Shown: positions 22,393 through 31,837, counted from the stretch's first letter. The stretch is 39,933 nt of DNA from Halorubrum californiense DSM 19288 (GCF_000336875.1 NZ_AOJK01000072.1:548-40480), one strand, 5' to 3'. Notes: generated from the letters alone by a model not told the origin. Numbers and translations: made by a program.

Positions 22393-23412
22393 CTAACTAT
22401 TACCCGTGGGGTCCGTTGTACCGACTCCGATACTCCACATCGACCCGCTGACCCGGTTCCGGCCGAAACCCACGTCACCGTCGTACGCACAATAGATTCT
22501 CCCACCGACTGGCTGAATGTCGAGATGATGCATTCGACCGGAGTTCCATCCCAGTCCACCTGTTCCTTCTAGCAGCGCGTCGTCGGACAGCGGTCGATCC
22601 TCGTACGTCAGCGTATCCAACGAAGTAATCTCGTAGGTCCGCAGTTTGTCGCCGTATTCGGTGGTACAATCTTGGAAGAACGCGATGATGCTGTCCTCTC
22701 GCACGAGTGGGCGGCCCGCTGGACGTCCAGCACTTGGACGGTCTGTGACTACTGGGTTCTCTGGATGTGGCGTCCAATCGGGGTCCGTCAACGTCTCGGA
22801 GTAGTAGACGCTGAGTTCGTCGTTTGAGCCGGTACCCGCGATCGCCCACCACCGAGACTTCCACTGAAAGACGATTGTGTCTTGATACTTGTCGGGCCCA
22901 GTGATAATGTCGGCGACAGGTTCCCACTTGAGCGGAAACTCTATCGATCGGTAGAGCCGGGCTGGAGCTCTGTAGTCGCCCGAGTTCGCGATGTCTGGGA
23001 GCATGTATATTTCGTCGGCGGTGGTGAAGACGTACGGGAACGAGAGGTGGCGGTCGCCATCTAGTGCCAGCCCCGTGTATGTCCATGACTTCCCTTCGTC
23101 GTCGCTGACAGCGTGCCCGATAGCCGCCGTCGGATCGCGATGTGGGCTGAACACTTCAAAAAAGAGGTGAATGGTCCTGTCTTCCACGTGGAGAAAGGGG
23201 TCAGCGACGAATCCGAGATCGCCGTGGTTCGTCACGTCGCTGGCGCGGAAGGTAGGTCCAGGCAGTGAAGAGGACTTTAGCCGGTTCAGTACAGTTGGCA
23301 CATCGGTGGTTCCGAATTCTAAGGAGCGGTGATTCCGGCTGGCGAGAGTATGGTGAACACCGAGTATCCAGACCCGAGCGAATCGCCGGAGTGATCTGAT
23401 AATTTGGTTCAC
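22393..23412 (-). CDS. Beta-propeller protein related to the N-terminal domain of GIPC glycosyltransferases
   Basis: A 339-aa protein, GTG start. FVADPFLHVEDRTIHLFFE, AIGHAVSDDEGKSWTYTG, LSFPYVFTTADEIYMLPD and ARLYRSIEFPLKWEPV resemble the five-bladed propeller found at the N-terminus of glucosamine inositolphosphorylceramide transferases and in some bacterial glycan proteins. No separate glycosyltransferase domain follows, so its role (glycan binding or a GH43-like activity) is open. The N-terminus has basic residues and one weak hydrophobic patch. A TATA-like TTTTATAT lies only about 21 nt upstream, so a slightly later start is possible. It follows the sulfatase-like gene by 106 bp in the same direction. 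Confidence 0.62.
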   Translation of the reverse strand: MNQIIRSLRRFARVWILGVHHTLASRNHRSLEFGTTDVPTVLNRLKSSSLPGPTFRASDVTNHGDLGFVADPFLHVEDRTIHLFFEVFSPHRDPTAAIGHAVSDDEGKSWTYTGLALDGDRHLSFPYVFTTADEIYMLPDIANSGDYRAPARLYRSIEFPLKWEPVADIITGPDKYQDTIVFQWKSRWWAIAGTGSNDELSVYYSETLTDPDWTPHPENPVVTDRPSAGRPAGRPLVREDSIIAFFQDCTTEYGDKLRTYEITSLDTLTYEDRPLSDDALLEGTGGLGWNSGRMHHLDIQPVGGRIYCAYDGDVGFGRNRVSGSMWSIGVGTTDPTGNS

Positions 23413-23518
23413 CGTGTGGCCTCTGGTAATATAAAAATCTACGCCAAATTATGATGGCTTTCCTGCTGTATCAATTTAGCGGAACCAGTTGATATATTAG
23501 TGCCAGAAATGAATCCAC

Positions 23519-24907
23519 TCATAAGTAACCGAGATCCTCCAAGTCCTCCATAACGGCATTATCTACAGTCCTCGTTTTCAACTGTCGACGATATTCCTCC
23601 ATTCCCACATTAAAAAACTCGCTCTCATCGTCCAGGTTCCCCGATCGCTCTTCAACCAATTCTTGATAGCAAGGGTCATCGAACATGAGCTTGTATTTCT
23701 GTATATTCCCAAGAATATCCCAGATATATTTCGTTCTGTTGTCATAGTGTGCCCTCATCATACGGTTCCAATATTCAAATTCCTCGTCTGTTCCCGGAAA
23801 GTTATTTTCTTTCTCTCTATAACCAACAAGACCTTCGTGTTCGGCTACAATTGGGCTACCGGTGAGGTTATCCACCCTACTCTCATTATTGGCGATTTGA
23901 ACTATTAATTCACCCAATTCTAATTGTGAAAAGTAGTTGTCCACCTTTTTCGGGAACCCTTCAGGGGGATTTATAATTGATAAAGGAACATGTAATACAG
24001 ATTCAGTCATGGAACCCATGTGACCCAGGAGATCCTCATCGTAAGGGTATCCCAAATTATGGCCGTGATCGGCCGTTATTAATACGGTTGTTTCAGTATC
24101 AGTTTCTTTGCTAACATACTCGTACAAGTCTACTACAATCCGATCGAGATAATCGATGGACGCTCCGTACAGGTCTCGGTAGTGGTCCACGTACGATTCT
24201 TCGAACTCATCGCTTTCCCACACATAGTGAGATTCACTTGACCAATCATCAGGGGCTGAATGAAGCGAGTGGTCGAGGTTCTTGTGGACTCTGTGTTTCG
24301 TGTGAGCGTCCATGAAATTCATAAATATAAAAAATGGCTCCTCGGCCTGTCCAGTTTCTTCTTTCGCTATCCGACTCAATTCGGCAGCGCCTTGGTCCGG
24401 TGGCCCACTGACAGGGAGTTTGAACATCAGATCCTCAAGATCATTCCACAGTGCACGTTCCACATTTTTGTACATCGTGAAAGGATCGCCCGACGCGAGT
24501 GTCTCCTTCAGTGCAATCAAGTACTTCTCGACGCCGGCATCCAGATCGGCATTGTTCACGATATGTTCCCATCCTGTAGTTCTGTGTCGATCAAAGAATT
24601 TATCAAATCCGTAGTCCGGTTGTAAAAGCCCATGATCTGTGAGACAAAGCTTGTCGTGGTCGGATAGTTGATTTAAGAACGTTTCTCCCACATCAATTTC
24701 ATCAAATGATTGATTTCCAGAGTGAACCCCGTGTTGATGGAGGAGTTGCCCTGTCAGAATACTTGCGTGACTGGGAGTACTCCATGACGCGGCTGCCCGA
24801 CACTGTTCAAAAGAGGTTTGTGACTTGTCTTGAATTCGTTCAGCAAACTTATCAAAATAATCTTTTCGAACAGTATCGAGGATGATCAAAATAACATTGC
24901 GTTCCAT
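23519..24907 (-). CDS. Sulfatase/alkaline phosphatase superfamily protein
   Basis: A 462-aa protein. VILIILDTVRKDYFDKF (residues 5-21) carries the first metal-binding Asp. WSTPSHASILTG holds the nucleophile position (Ser43 in S-T-P-S-H). FFIFMNFMDAHTKHRVH and VLITADHGHNLG are the remaining metal-ligand motifs. The end, EDLEDLGYL, is the common terminus of haloarchaeal members. Family enzymes hydrolyse or transfer sulfate or phosphate esters, often on glycans. In-frame ATGs exist further upstream, but the TATA box at 24932-24939 lies 28 nt before ATG 24907, so this start is preferred. The gene is AT-rich, unlike the core genes. An ISH3 copy sits 114 bp upstream and leaves the promoter intact. 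Confidence 0.8.
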   Translation of the reverse strand: MERNVILIILDTVRKDYFDKFAERIQDKSQTSFEQCRAAASWSTPSHASILTGQLLHQHGVHSGNQSFDEIDVGETFLNQLSDHDKLCLTDHGLLQPDYGFDKFFDRHRTTGWEHIVNNADLDAGVEKYLIALKETLASGDPFTMYKNVERALWNDLEDLMFKLPVSGPPDQGAAELSRIAKEETGQAEEPFFIFMNFMDAHTKHRVHKNLDHSLHSAPDDWSSESHYVWESDEFEESYVDHYRDLYGASIDYLDRIVVDLYEYVSKETDTETTVLITADHGHNLGYPYDEDLLGHMGSMTESVLHVPLSIINPPEGFPKKVDNYFSQLELGELIVQIANNESRVDNLTGSPIVAEHEGLVGYREKENNFPGTDEEFEYWNRMMRAHYDNRTKYIWDILGNIQKYKLMFDDPCYQELVEERSGNLDDESEFFNVGMEEYRRQLKTRTVDNAVMEDLEDLGYL

Positions 24908-24931
24908 AGGTTCACTTATCATATTGTGTGT

Positions 24932-24939
24932 ATTTATAA
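24932..24939 (-). promoter_or_regulatory. TATA box of the sulfatase-like gene
   Basis: TTATAAAT on the minus strand, centred about 28 nt before ATG 24907. This predicts a leaderless transcript and decides between several in-frame ATGs. Confidence 0.55.
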
Positions 24940-25021
24940 GTAGCGAGATGTGGTATCTCAAAAATGGCAGACTTTGATGGGGAAGTCGTGTTCAGTTAAG
25001 CATGAAAACTGAAACGAGTGT

Positions 25022-26412
25022 CAGTACCTCACAAATCCGGTTAGTTAGAACGTCTGCTTGCTGCGAATGTGCCTAACAAACAGCAGCAAGCAGACAGTGA
25101 AATCCACGAGGACCAACTCCTTAACTTCCTCGTCAACCGGCTTGACGAGGAAGTTTCTCTTGACCTTGCCAACAACGCTGAAATCAATGCCCAGGACATC
25201 TACGAGGTCCTCGTCGGCGCGACCGCCGACGGGACCTCGATCTCGACGCTGTGTGACTCCAGTGAGGACTCACCGCCTGCGAACACGATCCTCTCCCATC
25301 TGCGGACGAAGTTCGAGCCGGAACGGCTCGAACGAGTCGCTAACGCACTCTTTCGGCGGGATATCGTCGAACTGCTCCCCGAGCAGGTGGAGGTCTGCGC
25401 AGACCTCCACCTGCGGCCCTACTACGGTGACGAAGATGACACAGACGGACTCTATCATTCGGAGGCTAAGCGGGGAACCACCGCGTTCCACGCTTACGCG
25501 ACGCTCTACGCACGCGTGAAGAACAAGCGCTACACGCTGGCGGTGCGCCGTCTCGAGGACGGCGACACCGCCAGCAGTGCCCTCGCCGAGTTCCTTGGTG
25601 TTCTCGACGGCCTTAACACCGAGGTCAAGGCCGTCTACCTCGATCGCGGATTCTACGACAGTAAGTGTCTCACGCTGCTACAAGCGCACAACTACGCCTA
25701 CGTCATCCCGATCATCCGGTGGAGAGAGGTGATTCAGCAGGAACTCTCGGAAGGGTGGAGTCGCGTCATCCAACACGACCTGACAGGGAAACTCGACGGT
25801 CACAGCTGGACCGTCGAGTTTTCCGTCTACATCGACTGTACGTACCTGAATGGCCGATACGACGAACACGGGGTGGCGCGTCACGGCTACGCCGCTGACG
25901 CGCCGTTCATCGAGACTCCACGCGACGCACGATACCACTACTCGAAACGCTTCGGCATCGAGTCGAGCTATCGTTTGTCCGAGCAAGCGATAGCAACGAC
26001 AACAACGCGAGACGCGACGGTGAGACTGCTGTACGTCGTGGTGAGTCTGCTGTTGCAGAACGTCTGGCGGTATCTACACTACGAATACGTGGCGACGCCC
26101 CGCCGAGGCGGGCGTCGCCTCTGGTGGTGGCCGTACAAGGAGTTCATCAATATGGTTCGGCGGGCTGCGTGGACGGCCCTCGCGGTGCGTCGGGCCGTCC
26201 CCGCGAACCGGCCACCTGACGACCGGTTCTCCCGGTAGTCACCGGTCAAGTACGCCTTTTCGTGAGTGGCAACGCTGTCGCGTCGGCGGCTGACTGCCGC
26301 CGACAGCGACAGCTCCGCCCTCCATTACCGTTGCTTGACCACTACCAACGACTCATCACAACAGAATTGGTAACTCAGGTCAGGCTAACTGGCGATGCTT
26401 TGTGAGGTACTG
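25022..26412 (+). mobile_element. ISH3-family insertion sequence, intact
   Basis: A 1391-bp element with 14-bp identical terminal inverted repeats: CAGTACCTCACAAA at 25022-25035 and its complement at 26399-26412. It is flanked by the direct repeat AGTGT (25017-25021 and 26413-26417), a 5-bp target duplication. It carries one transposase gene. A perfect hairpin (GTCGGCGGC 26282-26290, GCCGCCGAC 26296-26304) lies after the transposase stop. Length, repeats and protein fit ISH3-group elements. Uneroded ends and an unchanged duplication indicate a fairly recent insertion between the sulfatase-like gene and the flippase gene. Confidence 0.88.
25069..26238 (+). CDS. ISH3-family transposase
   Basis: A 389-aa DDE transposase with a GTG start, beginning MPNKQQQADSEIHEDQLLNF. 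Acidic catalytic positions are visible in VCADLHLRPYYGDEDD, VYLDRGFYDSK and KRFGIESSYRLSEQ (Y-x-x-R-x-x-x-E type motif). GTTAFHAYATLY and RLLYVVVSLLLQNVW are typical of the ISH3 group. The frame is complete, with no stops, and it fills most of the element. It catalyses cut-and-paste movement. The codon bias is as GC-rich as the chromosome, in contrast with the AT-rich host genes around it. Confidence 0.88.
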   Translation: MPNKQQQADSEIHEDQLLNFLVNRLDEEVSLDLANNAEINAQDIYEVLVGATADGTSISTLCDSSEDSPPANTILSHLRTKFEPERLERVANALFRRDIVELLPEQVEVCADLHLRPYYGDEDDTDGLYHSEAKRGTTAFHAYATLYARVKNKRYTLAVRRLEDGDTASSALAEFLGVLDGLNTEVKAVYLDRGFYDSKCLTLLQAHNYAYVIPIIRWREVIQQELSEGWSRVIQHDLTGKLDGHSWTVEFSVYIDCTYLNGRYDEHGVARHGYAADAPFIETPRDARYHYSKRFGIESSYRLSEQAIATTTTRDATVRLLYVVVSLLLQNVWRYLHYEYVATPRRGGRRLWWWPYKEFINMVRRAAWTALAVRRAVPANRPPDDRFSR

Positions 26413-26496
26413 AGTGTGAACTCTGCTGCCCATCGCCAAAATATCAATATAAATCTGATCGCACGACAGTAGTTGATCTGGTGTATGACTCAATTA

Positions 26497-27942
26497 TCAC
26501 GATAGTGGGACCCTATCGGGCAGGTTCTGACTTACTGTCTCCCTGAACTCATGAGATATCCATAACAGAGAAAGAAAGTACACCCCGGCTCCGCTCGGTA
26601 CCAACATTATGACAAGCACGAGATTGTGATTTAATACACCGTATATTTTTTCTGCCCAAAGAAATGAGTGAATAAAACCCGTCATAATTCCAGCGGCGAT
26701 AAACTGCTTTGTTATCACCATTACCGGGAAATCAAAGTTGATAATAGCGGTCACATATCGGTAGGCAATAATCAAACTAATCGATGCCGAAGTTGCTGTT
26801 GCGACAGCCGCGCCGAGCCAGCCATACAAATAAACGAGGATTACGTTCAGGATCAGGTTAGTAACGACGAAAGTTCCGTTCACGCGGAATGCGAGATCTG
26901 GACGGTCAATTCCATTCAGGGTATTGAGAAGTTGTGACTGATATCCCATCACGACATTTGCCAATATGAGGATAGAGAGTATAGTTGTCCCCTGTGTGAA
27001 TTCTGGCCCGTAGATCCGGAGGAGACGTTCGCCAAGAAGCTCGCCGCCAAACAGCCCGGGGATGAGAAATAGGCCCCCATAAGTGAGTGATTGTTCAACA
27101 ATATCTTTAACAGCCTGTACATCGTCTTTCGCGGAAATTTTACTTAAGGCGGGGTATAGAGTCGATTGTAATGATCCAGTGAATATTGTGAGAAATGTCC
27201 CGATGTTCCAGGCCACTGAATATATACCGATAAGAGATTGTGGGACAAAAAAACCAAGCACAATGACGTCAGTATAATTGAACATGCGTCCTCGAAGTCG
27301 TCCAATCCACGCGTACTTTGCAAAATCTCTTAAACTTCTAAAATGTTGCTTCTCCGGGCGTGATAGCTCCGGTAGTTTACGCACTACTACATATCCGCCG
27401 ATACTGATGATCAAGAGGTAGGCTACAATGTGTCCAATAAATAATCCAGTCACTCCCAGACCGACTACAACGAGGCCGATATGAAGAGTACTTCGGATAA
27501 AGACCCGGACGGTACTCAAGATGTCCCGAAGATGAACAAGTTGTAACCCGACCAATAATGGGTTTACGGTCGCAGAAGCCAAGTTACCAAAGAGAATCAG
27601 AATCAGAAATCCAGTTGTTGGAAACCCGACGTAGTCATTCAGGTATGGGCGAGCGATTAGAAAACCGACAGCTAATAGTATGAACAGAAAAATGACTATC
27701 GTGGCACCGGCAACGGCAAATTCACCCTTCTCTGACCCTTCAGAAACCCGTTTCGATATTGCCCCCGAGAAGCCGATGGTTCCCGCAATCGAGATCCAAG
27801 ACACCAGTGCTAGTGCAAGATTGTAAATTCCGAGAGGCTCCGCCCCGATTGTTCGAGCAACATACAGAGTGGCAACAAAGCCGACCACAGCACCAATCAC
27901 CTGTGATATAAAAGAGATAGCGGAAATCTGTCCGAGCTTCAT
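26497..27942 (-). CDS. Wzx-type oligosaccharide flippase
   Basis: A 481-aa polytopic protein with about 12-14 hydrophobic segments. The start ISFISQVIGAVVGFVATLYV, then ARTIGAEPLGIYNLALAL, is the characteristic N-terminus of polysaccharide-type MOP-superfamily flippases. YTDVIVLGFFVPQSLIGIYS and GWLGAAVATATSASISLIIA are conserved later segments. It should move lipid-linked oligosaccharides across the cytoplasmic membrane, like AglR-type proteins of the archaeal N-glycosylation pathway. It is AT-rich and lies leftward, upstream of the sulfatase-like and propeller genes, from which the IS now separates it. A TATA-like ACTTAGG is about 31 nt before the ATG. Confidence 0.85.
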   Translation of the reverse strand: MKLGQISAISFISQVIGAVVGFVATLYVARTIGAEPLGIYNLALALVSWISIAGTIGFSGAISKRVSEGSEKGEFAVAGATIVIFLFILLAVGFLIARPYLNDYVGFPTTGFLILILFGNLASATVNPLLVGLQLVHLRDILSTVRVFIRSTLHIGLVVVGLGVTGLFIGHIVAYLLIISIGGYVVVRKLPELSRPEKQHFRSLRDFAKYAWIGRLRGRMFNYTDVIVLGFFVPQSLIGIYSVAWNIGTFLTIFTGSLQSTLYPALSKISAKDDVQAVKDIVEQSLTYGGLFLIPGLFGGELLGERLLRIYGPEFTQGTTILSILILANVVMGYQSQLLNTLNGIDRPDLAFRVNGTFVVTNLILNVILVYLYGWLGAAVATATSASISLIIAYRYVTAIINFDFPVMVITKQFIAAGIMTGFIHSFLWAEKIYGVLNHNLVLVIMLVPSGAGVYFLSLLWISHEFRETVSQNLPDRVPLS

Positions 27943-28392
27943 AAGTAAGAGAAAATTCTACAGTTCCCGCCTAAGTCTTTTTTGTTATCCATTCTCACTT
28001 TGTAGTAGTACTATCAGACAGAGGGAATATATTTCAGTCACTTTGACGAAGGCGAACAGTACAGCTGATGGAGAACCATATCACGGCTTACAGACCGGAT
28101 ATTGTAATGCCCTCGGCGGTCGTCGTCGAAAATGTCAGATTTAGCAGAATCTTATATTCATCCTGAACAGTAGAGTTGTAGAGTTGAAAGACAGCACCGT
28201 GATGCCGGTAGTCACAACACTGTATGCCGGCCGATCAAGTTCGCCGCGATCTCGTTAACGGAGTACCGTGGCTTTCGTGATATCGGGAATATGCTTGGCG
28301 GTACTAAGCTGCGAATAAACCTCTTTCGACTGTCCTTCACCGACATCTTGAAGTCTAAAACGGAATTTCCTACCCTATGAGGTATTGATGAC
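27943..28392. other. Intergenic region of 450 bp between divergent genes
   Basis: AT-rich first half with the flippase promoter. Around 28170-28185 there is a short tandem repeat (TAGAGTTG twice). A minus-strand frame at 28212-28400 encodes about 60 residues with a protein-like ISRKPRYSVNEIAANLIG stretch, perhaps a transposase fragment, but no family can be supported. No other gene is seen. Confidence 0.45.
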
Positions 28393-29394
28393 GTGGCCAA
28401 GATCCTCCTCCTTCACACGAACGAATCGTACGCAGAAACGCTGGCCCACTACGTCTCGGTCGAGTATCCGTCCTATGATGTCGATGTCGTCTCTCGCGTC
28501 CCCGTTCCGGAACGCCTTCGGGCTCTCCTCGCACGCGAGTACGACCTCATTCAGACGGACGAACTGATAGCCAACGGAATGCTCGCCACCGGTGCGTCGG
28601 TGGTCTTCGACGTCCCGCTCGTCGTCGCGATTCGCGGGTGGGCCGACTACACGAACGCCCACGGACAGTACGGTTGGCTCAAAGACGCCACCATCCGGAC
28701 TCGAACCCGTCTCGTCCTTCACCGAGCGTCTGAGGTGATATTCATCAGCGACACGGCTAGCGAGACGTTTCGCGAGCGGTACCCGGTTTCCCGGTACTCT
28801 GTCATTGGCCGGCCCGTCGACACCGACCGGTATGGTTCCGGCCGGACAAGTGACCGGGAGACGTTCGACCTCCTCACCGTCACGAACCTTCGGTATGAAG
28901 AGAAGTACGATGGCGTCCTGACGGTGTTGCGCGCCCTCCAACCGCTGTTCGAAGAGCATCCCACACTCAGATACAGAGTCGCCGGCGGTGGGCAGTATCT
29001 GGCCGCGCTCCGCGAGTACCTCGCCGACTACGAATACGCCGACCGCGTGACCGTCCTCGGGTTCGTCGACGCCGTCGAAGACGAGTTCGCCAGTGCCGAC
29101 GCATTCGCATACGTGAGTTTTCTCGACTCTTTCGGGACTGTGATACTGGAAGCACAGGCCGCCGGACTCCCCATCATCGGGGGCGACGCAATGGGCGTTC
29201 CGGACGCCGTCGGTGACGCCGGTGACATCTGTCCACCGACGCCCGACGGCGTCCGTAACGCCCTTGACCGCCTCCTCACTGACGATGACCACCGCGAGTC
29301 GCTCGCGACCCTAAGCCGTAAGAAGATGGCAACGTACAACGAGGGGTGCGCCGCTGACCACGTCGATGTCTGGGAACGAGTACTCCATACGTAG
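28393..29394 (+). CDS. Family 4 glycosyltransferase (GT-B fold)
   Basis: A 333-aa protein with a GTG start; an overlapping ATG at 28388 is out of frame. The N-terminal Rossmann half begins AKILLLHTNESYAETLAHYV. The C-terminal half has TVTNLRYEEKYDGVLTVLRA, YRVAGGGQYL, RVTVLGFVDAVEDEFASADA and AYVSFLDSFGTVILEAQAAG. The last contains the E-x7-E-type motif of GT4 enzymes (F-G-T-V-I-L-E-A-Q-A-A-G-L-P). It transfers a sugar from a nucleotide donor to a lipid-linked or polysaccharide acceptor on the cytoplasmic face. It is more GC-rich than its neighbours, so it may have entered the island separately. Convergent with the sulfatase-like gene. Confidence 0.82.
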   Translation: MAKILLLHTNESYAETLAHYVSVEYPSYDVDVVSRVPVPERLRALLAREYDLIQTDELIANGMLATGASVVFDVPLVVAIRGWADYTNAHGQYGWLKDATIRTRTRLVLHRASEVIFISDTASETFRERYPVSRYSVIGRPVDTDRYGSGRTSDRETFDLLTVTNLRYEEKYDGVLTVLRALQPLFEEHPTLRYRVAGGGQYLAALREYLADYEYADRVTVLGFVDAVEDEFASADAFAYVSFLDSFGTVILEAQAAGLPIIGGDAMGVPDAVGDAGDICPPTPDGVRNALDRLLTDDDHRESLATLSRKKMATYNEGCAADHVDVWERVLHT

Positions 29395-29412
29395 TCAGCG
29401 ACCGAACCTAAG

Positions 29413-30768
29413 CTACTCCTGATATCCGAGGTCACGGAGGCGCTGGCGAACCTCCTCATCCATCTCGACATCACCGAGGTCCTCGCGGCTTTCGTCCAAC
29501 AACGCCACATGGTCCTCTAGCGTTTCGCGAAGATCTGATAATACGTCGAGATTTTCAGTAGCTATATCGTTTATTTCATCCGGATCAGAAGTAAGGTTGT
29601 ACAGTTGCTCATCGCCATTCTCCTCACGGATATACTTCCAGTTCGTGGTCCGAACAGCAAACCGGCGATCGTCTGTGTCAGTGTCGGCCCATTCGGCGAC
29701 GACCTCTGACCGATTCCATCGGTCGTCGACTTGACTCAGCGGTTGACCCCGATAGGTCTCCGGTCGATCGACATCCGCTTTATTGGCGAGAGTCGGTGCC
29801 AGATCCATCAAGCCGACGAGATTGTCGTTATCTCCTGTTTCCTCTTCTCCAGTCTCAACAAACAGCGGCACGTGAATGACTTCGTCGTGGAAGGTGGCAC
29901 TGTGACTGAACCCGTCGTGATCGAGGAATTCTTCTCCATGATCGGCGGTAAACGCGATTAAAGGGTCATTGTCCCATTCCGCCTGAAGCGTCTCTATCAG
30001 CCGTTCGACTTGCGCGTCGACATAGGCAATCTCGGAGTCATATAGGTCTATGAGGGTCTCAAACTCGGTGTCAGCTATTTCCTCCGGCGACTCTAACATC
30101 TTCCTCCGAAGCTGGACGGCGTCACGGTCGTTGACCGGTTCATCACGGAACCGACGCTGATGCTCCGACGGCGGGACATAAGGATGGTGGACATCCATAT
30201 AATGTACCCAGAGGAAACGTGGAGTGCTATTCGTTGAAGACGCCCAAGAGAGCGCGCGATCGGTGATATCCTGAGCGTCAACATAGGCAGAACCGAGTTC
30301 AATACCTGCCCTTTTTTCAGTCGCGTTGAATGCCTGTTGGAGAAACCCGTAGAGACGGCCATCAGAATCAAGATGTGTTTTAATTTCTTGCCGGAGTTTA
30401 GCGATCGTCCCCGGATCGGATTTCGAATCAAAAAACCGATTGAATCCTCTATCGTAGCCGAAATCAGCAGAGAGATAGAGATTCGAATGGAAACCAGCAG
30501 TCTCGTAGCCTGCGGCTTTCAAAATCTCGGCAATTGTGGTTCGTTTCGGGGAGAGCCGTTCGAATCCCCCGTACTCAAGCGCATACGAAGACGTCATGAT
30601 AGATGGAAAAGAAGGCCGGGTAGAGCAGGCATGGGAAAAAGCGGATTGGAACGTTTCGGCGCTGGCGGCACGTTCGTCGAGATTCGGGGTTGTATCTCGA
30701 TCGTATCCGTGCCAGCCGACGTGATCCGCACGGAGCGAATCGACTGTCACGAGAACGATGTCACGCAT
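29413..30768 (-). CDS. Sulfatase family protein
   Basis: A 451-aa protein. IVLVTVDSLRADHVGWHGYD (about residues 4-23) is the classic N-terminal metal site. CSTRPSFPSIMTS contains the nucleophile region; by position the T-R-P-S-F (Thr50) aligns with C/S-x-P-S-R, so no formylglycine Cys is present. FLWVHYMDVHHPYVPP and AFTADHGEEFLDHDGFSHS give the other ligands. WKYIREENGDEQLYNLTSDP and the end RLRDLGYQE are typical of the family. It may remove or transfer sulfate or phosphate on glycans. It starts 21 bp after the GT4 gene stop, so they form an operon. Confidence 0.85.
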   Translation of the reverse strand: MRDIVLVTVDSLRADHVGWHGYDRDTTPNLDERAASAETFQSAFSHACSTRPSFPSIMTSSYALEYGGFERLSPKRTTIAEILKAAGYETAGFHSNLYLSADFGYDRGFNRFFDSKSDPGTIAKLRQEIKTHLDSDGRLYGFLQQAFNATEKRAGIELGSAYVDAQDITDRALSWASSTNSTPRFLWVHYMDVHHPYVPPSEHQRRFRDEPVNDRDAVQLRRKMLESPEEIADTEFETLIDLYDSEIAYVDAQVERLIETLQAEWDNDPLIAFTADHGEEFLDHDGFSHSATFHDEVIHVPLFVETGEEETGDNDNLVGLMDLAPTLANKADVDRPETYRGQPLSQVDDRWNRSEVVAEWADTDTDDRRFAVRTTNWKYIREENGDEQLYNLTSDPDEINDIATENLDVLSDLRETLEDHVALLDESREDLGDVEMDEEVRQRLRDLGYQE

Positions 30769-30789
30769 ATGGCCAATGTGGCCCGCGGA

Positions 30790-31785
30790 CTATTTGACGC
30801 TTTTGAGCGCTTCCGCGTAATCCGACGCCACACTCTCCCAATCGAACTCCGCCGCGAACGACGCCAACGTAGAGTCCGACCTGTTTCGCGCTGCGTTTTC
30901 GATTGCTTGTGCGATTGCCCCCGGTTCCGGACGCGTGAACTCCACCAACCCCTCGAATCGTTCTTCAGATCTACCGGCTGATTGAACGACAGACAGACCG
31001 GCAGCTCCGTACTCTAATACTTTGAGCGTGTGAGGGTCATCCACCAATGAAATCCCGACATCGGCTGATGCGAGGTATCCCGGAACTTCTTCGTGAGGAA
31101 CAGTGCCGAGGTAATGTACGTTTGACCACTCTAATTCCCTCTCTTTCACCGTGTTTCGTAAGCTCCCATCACCGAGCACAATTAGTGACCACTCGGAAAG
31201 AAATTCCATTGCGTCCATCAGATCTGTGACGTGATATATTGGTTCGAGACCACCGACGTATATCGCGACATTATCCCTGAGCGAAAGTGTGGATAACTTG
31301 TTTCGTGCCGATTCAACCGCATCTGGATCCGGGTCGGCAAACCGATCGTAGTCGACTCCCAAACTTGTCGGGTTGACTTCATTCGCATACCGTTCAACGC
31401 GCAACCGCTCCTCTTCGTACACGTACATAACACAGTCCGAAAGAGCGAAGCAGACGTTTTCGACGAACTGAACGGGGATGGCAGTAACTACCGAGTTCGT
31501 TTCACGAAACTGTCGGATTGGATCTACGTGATCGCCAATTACGGGTTTTCCGGTGAGTTTTCCAACGAAAGTCGCGGCGAACGCGCCGGCACGAGTCGTA
31601 CCGATAACGACATCGTACTCATTACGTTCGGTGATCGCCTCTCGAATCGTCTCCAACGTCGTAGCAACAGTTTGTACGTCGAATCCGGCTGACCGGAGAT
31701 GAGACGAGATCCGCTCTCGGCCGACGCTTATATTATCGGGCTTATCGGGGGTAAACCACCTGACGCGAGATTCATGTTGCGGCAC
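30790..31785 (-). CDS. Family 4 glycosyltransferase
   Basis: A 331-aa GT-B enzyme with a GTG start at 31785. The N-terminal half has RVRWFTPDKPDNISVGRERI and DVVIGTTRAGAFAATFVGKL. The C-terminal half has VAIYVGGLEPIYHVTDLMDA, LIVLGDGSLRNTVKE, VHYLGTVPHEEVPGYLASAD and KVLEYGAAGLSVV, the donor-binding E-x-G-A-A-G-L motif. It should add a sugar to a lipid-linked glycan at the cytoplasmic side. It is the first gene of a two-gene leftward operon with the sulfatase and divergent from the phosphatase-like gene at 31861. A TTATTAA element (31821-31827) could drive it with a leader of roughly a dozen nucleotides. Confidence 0.82.
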   Translation of the reverse strand: MPQHESRVRWFTPDKPDNISVGRERISSHLRSAGFDVQTVATTLETIREAITERNEYDVVIGTTRAGAFAATFVGKLTGKPVIGDHVDPIRQFRETNSVVTAIPVQFVENVCFALSDCVMYVYEEERLRVERYANEVNPTSLGVDYDRFADPDPDAVESARNKLSTLSLRDNVAIYVGGLEPIYHVTDLMDAMEFLSEWSLIVLGDGSLRNTVKERELEWSNVHYLGTVPHEEVPGYLASADVGISLVDDPHTLKVLEYGAAGLSVVQSAGRSEERFEGLVEFTRPEPGAIAQAIENAARNRSDSTLASFAAEFDWESVASDYAEALKSVK

Positions 31786-31831
31786 AAATCTAGCCTCTAC
31801 GCGACGCTACGAATCAGGAGTTAATAAGCAC

Positions 31832-31837
31832 TTATAC
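31832..31837 (+). promoter_or_regulatory. TATA-like element of the gene at 31861
   Basis: TTATAC centred 26-27 nt before ATG 31861, as for a leaderless transcript. It lies next to the divergent TTATTAA of the opposite gene. Confidence 0.5.

Noticed and set aside
24908-24961. Longer sulfatase-like protein starting at 24961 or 24922
   Set aside because: The TATA box at 24932-24939 lies inside or too near these starts; ATG 24907 has the correct spacing.
28212-28400. About 60-codon minus-strand frame with a protein-like stretch
   Set aside because: No family recognised, no promoter and it begins inside the start of the GT4 gene; kept only as a note on the intergenic region.
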